Source: Dictyocoela muelleri
Lineage: Eukaryota > Microsporidia
Length of the DNA stretch: 28,943 nucleotides
Reading direction: 5' to 3'
NCBI GenBank assembly: GCA_016256075.1
Contig: SDVU01000019.1
Coordinates: 1-28,943 of the forward strand
In this document: piece by piece, positions 8,584-18,900 of the stretch
Layout of the letters: each line of letters starts with the position of its first letter
How positions within the stretch are numbered: the first letter of the stretch is position 1
Translations under genes and position numbers: made by a program
The notes under the pieces: generated by a model
Seen by the model: only the letters and a program-made list of their open reading frames with translations
Databases searched by the model: none
What the model was told of the DNA's origin: nothing

Positions 8584-9449
8584 AAAGTCTTTAATGCTGA
8601 AAAAATTATATTAAAAGTAATAAAGAAAAAAAAAAACAAATGGCTTGCGATAAAGTCAAAAATCACCGTTTGTGTTTTTTGGAGACATAATCACCGAATT
8701 TTTTTTAACACTAAAAAGTATCTTGTTTTTTTATAATAATATAATTAAAAGCACTAAAAAATATAATTGCTTGTGAAGTTTTTTATAATCATGAAAAAAT
8801 AAACAGTGACATGATTGCCCTTATGTGTAACAAGTGATGATATAGTTCTCTTTTTACGCCTCCAGACAACTATACCGTGTTATCTCTTTATGATTATAAA
8901 AATAACAATCCAATCAATTATATTTTTCCTTCTATTGCTTTTAATTATATTATTAAAAAAACAAGATACCTTATAATTTTAAAAATATTCGGTTGTTATG
9001 TCTCTAGAAATTACAAACGGTGATTTTTGACCTTATAGCAAACAATTTGTTTTTTTTATTCCTTTTAATTATATTTTTTCAACATTAAAGACATTTTAGT
9101 GTAAAAAATAAACTAGTGATTTTGCCTCCAAATATCACCTACGGTGATTTCAACCCAGCGGTAAACACAAGACTTTATTTGAAAAAAAAATACATTTTTC
9201 ATATTTAATAAGTCCTGCTACACTTCCTTATCATTTAAACATATTTATGTTCTTCCGGAACCATAAGGATGTGGAATTTACAGATTTCTTGATGATATTA
9301 ATGAAATAAATTTATGTTTTGAAAAAATGGTAATTTTTATTTTTTGTGGGTTATGGTTCGAAAAACCATGTTTTTTACAAAAAATTCTTTCTTTAATGAA
9401 TTTAATAGTAATACGTGTCTGTCGCCCCCTTTTTTAAGGAAATTGACAT

Positions 9450-9537
9450 CCTTAAAGTAAATTACATGTTTTTATTTAGAATAAGCGCTAAATCTCGAGT
9501 TATCTCCAGTTATAAAATTAATATTTTTTTCGGTTAA
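9450..9537 (+). repeat. 88-bp direct repeat, left copy
   Basis: This block (CCTTAAAGTAAATTACATG ... AAGCGCTAAATCTCGAGTTA ... CGGTTAA) is repeated almost exactly at 10069-10157. The two copies bracket the TIR element at 9548-10058. They differ at only a handful of bases. Confidence 0.8.
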
Positions 9538-9547
9538 GGTTATGCCA

Positions 9548-10058
9548 CAAAATGCCCATTTCTCAAAATGCCAATTTTTCAGAAAAATACACCTCTCCCT
9601 ATAATGATTAATTTTTATGGGTAAATAGACAAAAAGGGTATAAGTGCCCAAATTGACGATTTTATGTTCTGATATAAGAGCACTGGAGTAAATGGCAATG
9701 ACTTTGTTTGCTCAACTGAATAGTGAAATATTAAAACTTTAGAATAAATTCAAATTTATAATGAAATTGAATCAAAAAGATCGATTGCCGGTGAAAATTT
9801 AGAAAGGAAAAAAAAATGTAGAAAATAAAAAATGGAAAGTTTGATATTTTTATGAATCGGGTTTGATATTTTTATGAATCGGGTTTGATATTTTTATGAA
9901 TCGGGTTTGATATTTTTATGAATCGGGTTTAATTTCTTTAGAAGAACTTCTCGAGGTGTTACAGGATGCAATTAAACTGGATATTTAATGATTCAGTTTT
10001 ATTTTTTAATGGATGTCTTTTTTTAAAAAAATGGGTATTTTGAGAAATGGGCATTTTG
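9548..10058. mobile_element. 511-bp TIR element
   Basis: The left end CAAAATGCCCATTTCTCAAA is matched by the right end in reverse (CAAAATGCCCATTTCTCAAA, then ATACCCATTTTTTT). The interior has no coding capacity and contains four perfect 22-bp tandem units (9839-9926). The superfamily is unknown. It may be a non-autonomous DNA element. Confidence 0.6.
9839..9926 (+). repeat. Four perfect 22-bp tandem units
   Basis: GTTTGATATTTTTATGAATC plus GG occurs four times without a mismatch (9839, 9861, 9883, 9905). The identity of the units suggests recent amplification compared with the decayed surroundings. Confidence 0.95.
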
Positions 10059-10068
10059 AGACTCCACG

Positions 10069-10157
10069 CCTTAAAAGTAAATCACATGTTTTTATTTCAA
10101 ATAAGCGCTAAATCTCGAGTTATCTTAAGTTATAAAATTAATATGTTTTTCGGTTAA
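10069..10157 (+). repeat. 88-bp direct repeat, right copy
   Basis: This is the second copy of the 9450-9537 block, starting CCTTAAAAGTAAATCACATG and ending TTTTTCGGTTAA. It begins about ten bases after the end of the TIR element. Confidence 0.8.
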
Positions 10158-10284
10158 ATATAGAAGTTTTAAAAGATATTAATTCTAAACTGAAGAGAAC
10201 TAAAGATTTGGCGCCTATTATAATAAGAACATGTTATTTACGCTTATAGAGAGAGATTTTTCGAAAATAGAGGGTGTGACCAAG

Positions 10285-10366
10285 CCGTTGGAGAACCCAA
10301 TATTTTTATTTTTTTTAATATTAATACTATCGAATTCAATTATTTTAAAGATCTGTTTCCATGACG
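10285..10366 (+). repeat. 80-bp direct repeat, copy 1
   Basis: GGAGAACCCAATATTTTTA, then TTTTTTTTAATATTAATACT and GTTTCCATGAC recur with small changes at 11628-11709. The sequence 10380-10410 (GGGGCGAAACGCGAACAGTT) also resembles the lead-in to the second copy (GGGGAGCGAAACGAGAACAA). Confidence 0.65.
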
Positions 10367-10580
10367 GCTGATTAGCGTTTATCCGCATGGGGCGAAACGC
10401 GAACAGTTTCGCTCACAAAAATCAATTTTTTAATATATTATTTTAAAAGAATGTTTCAATTGGTTAGAAAAAAAAATTTAAAAATAAATAAAAAAAATCA
10501 ATTATTCAAATTAAAACTTTCAAATTATAAATTTAATTAGTTGGTTATTATTGTAATCTAAGAAATACTATGCTTTAAAT

Positions 10581-11305
10581 CAGTGGTCCTCAACCTTTTT
10601 TTACTACGGACCCGTCAAGGCGTAAAAAAAAATTCGCACCGGTCTAAGTATAAAAAAAAATCGCAGACCGCAAATTATATACAATTATTTATATACCAAA
10701 ATTCAACCAAAACCCATTCTAAAATCGTAAACTTGCGATATTACATAGTGGTTAAAACTCTTGAATGTAAAAATTATGCATCGGGGCTGTAATATCGCTT
10801 ACTTCACTTAATAAATAAATAAATAGGGTGGACATTAAGCGATCAATAAGTATAACTATAGTATTGATATACAGTTGTTCCTGTGTGATATGGCCGATTA
10901 AGACTTGGTCTAATATGAAAATAAAGCATAAGAGACTCATGTAGTATTGAGTATGACTGCGGCGACGTATCTTTGCAAAAGGTGCGGAAATGGAAAACTA
11001 TGAAACAGACTCATTTTGCTCGTATTTTGCTGAGTTATTATAGTACGAAAATCATGTATACACCTGTGCTTCTCTGTAGCTTATGAGTGACGTATTACGT
11101 GAACACGGGGAACCGAAGATCTAAAGACTATGGTAGGTACAAATCCGGTTAGGCAAGTATAGATGTTGTTAACATGTAATATGAATATATATTTTATCTG
11201 CAGACCGACAAAATGTTCTTACCGAAACGGAAATTTTTTTCAACGGACCGGCAAATTTTTTCCACGGACCGACACCGGTCCACGGACTGGGTTCGCTGAC
11301 CATTG
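10581..11305 (+). mobile_element. hAT-type element with perfect 8-bp target duplication
   Basis: The left end CAGTGGTCCTCAACCTTTTT is the classical hAT terminus. The right end in reverse is CAATGGTCAGCGAACCCAGT. Both continue into CGGACC-rich subterminal repeats (CGGACCCGTC on the left; CCACGGACCGACACCGGTCC on the right). The octamer CTTTAAAT flanks the element exactly (10573-10580 and 11306-11313), the 8-bp duplication expected for hAT. There is no transposase, so this is a non-autonomous copy. Its interior carries a SINE-like element. Confidence 0.85.
10735..11184 (+). mobile_element. SINE-like element, copy B, nested in the hAT element
   Basis: The head is degenerate (GCGATATTACATAGTGGTTA against GCCAGATAGCTCAGTGGTTA in copy A) and the B-box is worn (CATCGGGGCTGTAATATCGC). 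The body is well kept: GACATTAAGCGATCAATAAG, CTGTGTGATATGGCCGATTA, GGCGACGTA, GAGTGACGTATTACGTGAAC and the tail AACATGTAATATGAATATAT. It lies wholly inside the hAT element and interrupts its CGGACC-rich subterminal regions, so it either inserted after the hAT or was carried by it. Confidence 0.75.
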
Positions 11306-11627
11306 CTTTAAATAATCCATACTCGTAAATTTACATATTTATCGACAATTTTTGCTATTTAATTAAGATTTCTTAAATTATTTACTTGAGTTTTATCTTA
11401 AATAAGGTCCTTTGTTGTTCTTAGGGATCATTTACATCATCTATTTCTACATCTACAAACTATAAAATTTTTGTTATATTTATATGAAAAATTTTATAAT
11501 ATTATTCTTGATGTAAAATAATATCTGCACTTCTTTTTGATCTAATTTTCATTGGTAATTAATGGTTTTATATTAGCATAAATGAAATTTGAGATTGATT
11601 TTTTAGGGGAGCGAAACGAGAACAAAC

Positions 11628-11709
11628 GTTAGAGAACCCAATATTTTTAATTTTTTTTTAATATTAATACAATCGATTTAAATTATTAAAAATATTCGTT
11701 TCTATGACA
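11628..11709 (+). repeat. 80-bp direct repeat, copy 2
   Basis: The sequence matches 10285-10366 (GAGAACCCAATATTTTTA, TAATATTAATACAATCGA, GTTTCTATGAC) and runs directly into a headless SINE copy at 11707. The junction falls at a shared GAC, so it could be a recombination or insertion joint. Confidence 0.65.
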
Positions 11710-12420
11710 TTAAGGGGTCAATAAGATAGTATTTATATACAGTTGTTTAATGGTTGTGTAGCTGATAAAGAATTTGTATACTGTTAGAATAGGGCGATTG
11801 CGATTCTCTTATTTCTGTAGAATGAGTGCGACGACTCATTTTTGGGGAAAAGAGATTCTGAAACAAAATATAATGTATGAAAGTCTCTTCTTAATTTATT
11901 TTGGGAGTCATTGATAAAAAATCACAAATACCTCGGCATTTGAGCAGTTTAGTCGTGACTTTAGACCTTAATACCGGAAAACCGAAGTTAAAACAATATC
12001 TAATAACCTATTTAGGCTCTTGCCTCGAGCTGAAAAAAATATTTGTCTATCACCCACGCAAAAAATTGAGTATTTACTAAAAAATTTTCGAATTATTTTT
12101 GTTGATCTATGCAATTAATAGATAAAAAATAAAGTTGTTTATTTAATGAGACGATTGACTGTTATGTTTATTAAAAAATGATTTTATATTAGCTTTTAAG
12201 TTTGTAAGTTAAAGCCTTATATCCCCGAAAATTCATATATCATCCCCATGAAAATCTAAATACCTCCGCCGAAAATCCACATTGCTCCCCCAAAAAATTC
12301 CAAATTGCCCCAAGTGGGAGGTAGGCACCGCGTTGAAACCACTGGTCTAAAGAAATTTTGGATACAACTTGTCCGGTTGGTAATTATTGATATTGTCAGC
12401 GTGTAAAATAATATATGAAA
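11707..12420 (+). mobile_element. SINE-like element, copy C, headless and interrupted
   Basis: The left part (11707-11994) has the family body: GACATTAAGGGGTCAATAAG, ATACAGTTGTT, GAGTGCGACGACTCATTTT, GAGTCATTGATAAAA and ACCGGAAAACCGAAG. The right part (12345-12420) has GTCTAAAG, TTGTCCGGTTGG, then ATATTGTCAGCGTGTAAAAT, which is the family tail. Between them lies a hAT-like segment. The tRNA-like head is missing. The tail is followed within about ten bases by the head of copy D, giving a head-to-tail pair. Confidence 0.65.
11995..12344 (-). mobile_element. hAT-like segment inside SINE copy C
   Basis: The right end in reverse is CAGTGGTTTCAACGCGGTGC, a hAT-like terminus. It is followed on the outside by GTCTAAAG (12345-12352), which belongs to the SINE. 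The corresponding place at the left boundary reads GTTAAAAC (11987-11994), possibly a decayed copy of that octamer. The left terminus itself is not convincing. About 12220-12310 has four degenerate units of about 21 bp, each AAAAT(T/C) followed by a C-run, like hAT subterminal repeats. Confidence 0.45.
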
Positions 12421-12429
12421 ATTTAGTAG

Positions 12430-12877
12430 GCCAGATAGCTCATTGGTTAAGATCTTAGAATGTGAAATTTAAGTATTTATGTTAGAATTGTATAAAGCCA
12501 AATTATTAAATAATCGTAGAATAACATCAATCTGAGAATAATTATAATAGTGATATACAGTTATTCCGGTGTGATTATAACTGATTAATAACTACTCAAA
12601 TCTTTTATAATAAAACGAAAGATCTCACCTGGATTTGTAGAGAACGAAACGACTACTCCAAAAAAAACAGTAGAAAAATTAAAAAATTCGGTAAAAGGCA
12701 TATAATTACCTGTTTCAAGTTGAGTTATCTATAAATTAAATTAGCGTATACGTTTAGTCTCTGGATATCTTATGAGTAACATATAACTTGAACACCAAGA
12801 ACCAAAGGTCTAAATACCAAGGTTGAGATCTTTCTCCGTGTTGAAATTATGGATATTGTCAGCATGATAATATATGT
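12430..12877 (+). mobile_element. SINE-like element, copy D, next to the helicase gene
   Basis: The head GCCAGATAGCTCATTGGTTA is well preserved, with A-box TAGCTCATTGG. The B-box region is decayed. The body includes ATACAGTTATTCCGGTGTGA, GAGTAACATATAACTTGAAC and ACCAAAGGTCTAAAT, and the tail is ATTGTCAGCATGATAATATA. The element ends about 120 bp before the helicase ATG, in the same orientation, so the gene's upstream region is largely SINE-derived. Confidence 0.75.
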
Positions 12878-12990
12878 CTTGACTACTTTTATTCTTACAT
12901 CATGTGATGGGTAGTGATTAAAAAAAACAAAAAATCAAAAATTTTCAATTCTTTTTAATTTCACAGACATTTATTTTTTTTACATTAAAA

Positions 12991-12999
12991 TACCCCTCA
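12991..12999 (+). promoter_or_regulatory. CCC-like start-proximal motif
   Basis: TACCCCTCA immediately precedes the helicase ATG and is the only C-run in more than 100 bases of A/T-rich upstream DNA. Its position matches the CCC-like signal found within about 15 bases of microsporidian start codons, and it supports the ATG at 13000 over the in-frame ATG at 13015. Confidence 0.5.
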
Positions 13000-15900
13000 A
13001 TGACTAACAAAAGAATGTTCGAAACACGCATTATACTCCACGCCAACATTTTGCAAAGACTAATATTTGCACTTAAAGAAAACCACTTTTGGACAAGCCA
13101 ACCAGATTGCGCCAAATATATTGTTCGCAATATTGATAAAATAGAAGACACGCCAGAAGAAGATGACATCAAAGCACTTCTTTTCAAAACATTCGCCTGC
13201 TGCTTCAGTTGCCTTGAAGCATATTACGATTTCAAACAAGATTGTAATTTGCAACAATCCGAATATTTTAACAAAATTGATATTGAGCGATTAATTCTAT
13301 TGCTTGAAAACAATCCAAAGAATGCAGTCAAAGAGATATTACACCTGAATTGGCAAGTTTTAAAAGACCCCGCAATTAGAACAAGCTTTATTACAAATGC
13401 GTCATATTTTATTCAAAATAATAAAAAGTATCTTTCAAGACCAACATTTCCCCTTCTAATTCTGACTATGAGTAACGATGAAGTTGTATATAATTACGTC
13501 ATCAATTCCATTTTATTAAATAAATCCAACGCATTTATGCATACTGGGCCAGAGGAATGGGACTTCATATATCAATTTCTGAAAACACAAATAAACAGCT
13601 TCGGGACATACGTAAATCTTTCCTTAAATGACTGGCTTAGGCTCACTTCAATATACATATGCCTTAATGGGTCTTACTACGACATTGAACAGCTTGAAAT
13701 TTTTTCAAAATTATATGAAATGAAAAGAACTCGTGCCGAAATCAAAAATATTTTTAGGATTGTCTGCGCAATTTGTCAAAGAGAACCAATTCAAACATAT
13801 CGCTTTGAGAATATTTTCAAGACGATTATCCAATATTTAGATTTTAAGGAATTGAAGCCAATAAAGCCAATAATGAACAATGATAAAAAATTCAAGCCAG
13901 CTTGCTATAGAATCGAAAACATGTCTGATGTCTATTTTCCAATGATAAATAAAAAAAATCGAAATAAAAAAACCACCATTAAAGAATACGATGATGATTC
14001 GTCAATTTCAATTAAAGAGTTAGAATGCATAAACACTAACATGATAATAGAAAGACCCGAGTACAAATACGAAAGAATAGAAAAAAATCACGGACTGATA
14101 GACAATCACGGGCTGATAGAAAATCCAAAAATAATTTATGATAAAAGTTCAAAATTAAATAATTCAATCAGCCAAATAACTGAAGAAAAAAATATTTCTA
14201 GAGTTAATATCATTGAATATACACTATCTGATTTTATTTTTATGACTGTTGAACAAATTTATGTTGCCTCATTTTCATTATTTTGCCGGCTAAACCTCGA
14301 ACTTGAATTTCTAAAAATTTTCGAAAAAACTGATAAAAAAATTTTTATTTTCAATCAAATCCTCAGTTCCCACGAATACGTTAAAGACATAATAGGCTTT
14401 ATATCAATATTTCCATATTTTGAAGAATTAGTCACAAATTATCCACAAACAGATTTTATTGAGAATTTTTCAAAGAAGAGTATTAACACCTTTTACAAAT
14501 TCATCAAAATCGATAGAATTGACCAAAATCTTTATAAAGCGTTTTTAAAGTGGTATAACATTTTTACAATTGTTGAAGGAAAGATAAAAAATACTATTTC
14601 AAAATATAAAAAAAATTTTAAAAGTCAATCATCAGTTAAGTTATATAGCAAAAATTCTTTTAACAAGAATTATTATGAATATAATTCTTATAATGATAAT
14701 CCTTATAACATCAATTCGCATAATGATAGTCCTTATAATGATGATCCCTATAATGATAATCTTTATAATGATGATCCTTATAATGATAATTCTTATAATG
14801 ATAATTCTTATGATGATAATTCTTATGATGATAATTCTTATAATGATAATTCTTATGATGATAATTATTTTATCAGTCATGACTTAAAAACAATACTACA
14901 AGGCCTTAAACATTTCATACAATTCTTCGCTTTTGATATTTCGGAATACCTAATTAGACGGAATGAAGAACAATTCGCATCACTTATCCAAAGGATGAGT
15001 TCTATTTTTTACAGAATAATTAAATATGAAAATTTTAGCGATGACCTTATGATGTACCTGAAACTTCAAAATGTCGAATCAGCGATGTTTGCAATTGATA
15101 AAATCAATATTTCATACAAAAAACAGTCTATGATGGTTGATATTTTGAAAAAAGTAGAATATTTTTATTTTAGATTTAAAATATTTCCAAACATCGCCAA
15201 TCAAATAATTAACCTCCTTTACAAAACAAATTTTATAACTTATGAACTCTACCTTGAAATATTTTCACTTTTATGGTTTACTGAAGATAAAAAATTGCTA
15301 ATAAAAATGATTGATCTTCTCCCAAATGTAGAAATTAATAAAGATGGCGATAATTTCTTGTTAAGATGTGACTGGATACCATTTTTTTGGAGATTCGATC
15401 ATAATTACGAAAAATTCATCATCAACCTACACGCATATTTTAAGAAAAACGGAATGATCCCTGACAAAACTACACGTGATAAAATCAAAGAATTCTGCAA
15501 AACACATAGAATCTCTACCGATCAAGAGGTAAGAAAAAGAAAAGTAAATTGTGTTTTACATGATTCTTTAATTAAAGAAATCGAACGGGATTGGGCATAC
15601 GAACAAAAAGAAGTCGTTATCCAGAAAAATAATAAACGAATTAAAAGAACTAATTCTTGTAAAACTGATTATTATAAAAATGAAAATGATGATGAGTCTA
15701 GTGATATGGATAAAAAACTCAGTAACACACAAATTAATAAAAGTAGTAATGATTATAAAAAAAATAATAATAAGAGTAGCAATGATAATAAGAATAATAA
15801 TAATTCTGATAAGAACAATGATGATAAAAGTAATAAGAAGAGTAATAATTCAGATAAGAACAATGATGATAAAAGTAATAAGAAGAATAATAATAAAGTT

Positions 15901-18900
15901 TATAATGATAATAATAATAATATTAAGAAGAATAAATTTAATAATAAGGATAAGGATGTTAAAGTTAATATTGATGATGACAAAAAAATTAATGATATTG
16001 CAATTTTGAGGGAAAACATTAATGACGATAAAAATATTAATACCTCCCTTAACCCATCTTTTATAATTAACGAACCATTAAATAAATTAGATAAAAATAC
16101 AAAGTTTAAAAAAATTGAAATAAATATCAAAAAGGAGATTAATAAAAAGCCTACTACAGATATTAAAAAATCAAACAATGATAGAATTCATAAGGATAAT
16201 ATTTTAAATAAAGATAATGAAGTTTTAAATATAGATATTTTAAATAAAGAAGTTTTAAATAAAGATATTTTGAGTAAAGAAGTTTTGAGTAAAGATATTG
16301 TCGAAATCAAAATAACTCAATCGAAAGGTTTAAATAAAAAATCAAAAATAAAAAATTTTGAAGACAAAAAATTAATTAAAAATGATCAATCGGGTAAAAT
16401 TAACTTATCAGAAAATTCAGGTTTAAAAGAAATTAAAAATCAAATGGAAAATGAAAAAAATGAAATTAAAGAATTAAAATCATCTAAATTAAACAAAAAA
16501 CAAATTAAAGAAATAAAAACCTCTAAATTGAATAAAAATCTTCCTGATAATTTCATTGGAATGGATAAATTGGCGTCAAAAAATAAATCCGGAAAATTGA
16601 GAAAATTAAATTTAAAAAAAATACAAACTAAAGATTTAACCTGTGAACAAATTTTTATTGATCATAAAGATTTTAATAACAAAACAAATTTAAATAGTAA
16701 TTTTAATATTGATTCAAAAAAACCCTTTATATTAAAGAGGAATCTTAAAGAACCAATTTTTAACAGTTTTTCATACAATCTTTTAAATGGAGTAAATATT
16801 TTTTGTGAGGAAATACCCAACTCCTTTGATAATTTTGAACAATATTTTTTCATTTTCGAACAATTTATTTTTTATGAAGCAAAGAAAAGCATTTCTCAAG
16901 GCCTTGAAATGAAAAATAAAAAAATTCTTCGAATGGTTATTGACGATTTTATAGAGAATGAATCGTTTATTGAAATTTCATGTTTTTTAAGACAATCTAT
17001 CGATATAAATGAATATAGCGTAGTTCAGATTTATAATTTAGTTTGTCGCGAAGAAATTAACAATGAATCTGATGGGTATAAAGATGATAATCAAAAAAAA
17101 CAAGTATCAATGTTTGGCATCGTTCAAAATGTAAAAAAGGGTGAAGGCGGTGCTTTTGTTAAAATAACAATCCAGAACAACTTTATTATCATAAAAAAGA
17201 ATATTCTTGAAATTTCAATTATTTATAATTACTGGACCTGTCTTAAAGAGTATGAAAGTTTATGCCTTTTAAAGTATCTTGATATTTGTAATCACGTTAT
17301 TCATCCGAGGTGTATCGATCAAGAAATTTCTTTTTATGAAAAACAAAAAGATAAAAATATTTATGAAAATAAAAATGAAGTTAATAATGAAGTTAATAAT
17401 AAATTTAGTTATGAATTTAATAATGAAAATAATTATGAAGTTAAAAATGAAGTTAATAATAAAAATATTTATGAAGTTAAAAATGAAGTTAGTAATGAAT
17501 TTAGTTATGAAGGTAATAATGAAGTTAATAATAAAAATATTAGCGAAGTTAATAATAAAGTTACTAATGCAGGTAATAATGAAGTTACTAATAAAGTTAA
17601 TATTAATGGTGATTTTGATTATGATTTTAAAAAGATCGACGAAGTTTACCATTCGCTAAAAAACGAAAGTTTAAATGAAAGTCAGATAAATGCCATTATT
17701 AACACACTTTTAACAAAAAATCCATTTTCTTTGATACAAGGACCACCAGGAACTGGAAAAACTAGAACAATTGTATCTTTGGTAAAACATCTTGATGGTA
17801 AAATAATGATTTGTGCGCCGAGTAATGCAGCTGTTGATGAAATTACTGAAAGACTTTATGAAAATGGTGTTGATATAGTAAGAGTTACTAATGAAAGGTA
17901 TTCATGTGATGATGATGAAAATATAGGGAATGTTTTCAAAAATAGACAGATTCAGAATAATTCTAATAACTCAAATAATTCTAATAACTCAAATAATTCT
18001 AATAACTCGAATAATTCTAATTTACCCTGCAATCTGAATAATTTAATTGATTTACAATTGTCTGAAGAACTCCATAATCTTGGTTTTTCTTCGCGAGATA
18101 AAAATAAATATTTTAAAATTAGAAATAAAATTAAAAATAATATTGTGAATTCAAAGAGAGTTGTATCTTCAACTCTAAGCACGAGTGGTATGGAATTTCT
18201 AAATTCTATAAATGTTGATTATTTGATAATCGATGAATGTTGTCAATCTGTCGAGTTGAGTACTTTAATCCCTTTAAGGTATAATCCGAAGAAAGTTATT
18301 CTTGTTGGCGATCCTAATCAACTACCTCCAACTTTAATTTCCAATTTAAAAGTTTATGAAAAGAGTCTCTTTGAGAGGCTTCAAAATACCTACCCAACAT
18401 ATTTATTGACTGAACAATATCGTATGTCACCAGAAATTTGTGAATTTCCATCAAAAGCCTTTTATCAAAATAAGCTTTTGAACCATTTGAGTGTTATCAA
18501 AAGATATAATCCTTACAAGAAAATTGAAATGCCAGATTTCTTTGGGAATATTTTAATTGAAAATAATTTGGAATCAAATAATAATTTAAATTTCGAAACT
18601 AATTCTAAATCAGGTCTAAAAAAAGATGATAAAAATACATTTTTGTCTTTAAAAGGAAATTTTCCAACAATTTCATTTTTACAAACCAATGGTACTGAGA
18701 AAAATAGTGGATCGAGTTTTTATAATGACGAGGAATGTAATTGTGCAATTGAAATTGTTAAAAAGGTTATTAATAAAATTGATAATTATGATTTGAGCAA
18801 TAAAATCGGAATAATAACATTTTACAGGGGTCAAATGCAAAGAATACAAGAAAATCTCCAAAAGAAATTACCGAATTATAAAAATTTTGTTACAGTGAGT

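Larger units (their letters stand above)
7815..9170. mobile_element. TIR (foldback-like) element with double subrepeats
   Basis: Each end holds two related blocks built on CAAAAATCACCGTTTGTG, GGAG-CA-AATCACCGAATT and AACACTAAAAAGT. The left blocks are at 7822-7893 and about 8640-8755; inverted counterparts lie at about 8930-9050 and 9094-9157. The inner arm continues into TATAATATAATTAAAAGCA on both sides of a short centre (about 8760-8935). The left outer and inner blocks are forced apart by a 691-bp insertion (7893-8583). There is no coding capacity apart from the insert. Confidence 0.65.

Noticed and set aside
11605-11640. A second hAT start near AGCGAAACGAGAAC
   Set aside because: The sequence lacks a CAGNG terminus and any 8-bp duplication; it is better explained as the lead-in to the 80-bp direct repeat.
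14641-16178. Ile-rich frames opposite or overlapping the helicase gene (also at 17269-17659)
   Set aside because: They are shadows of the in-frame Asn/Asp/Lys repeats; the helicase frame is continuous and has conserved domains on both sides.
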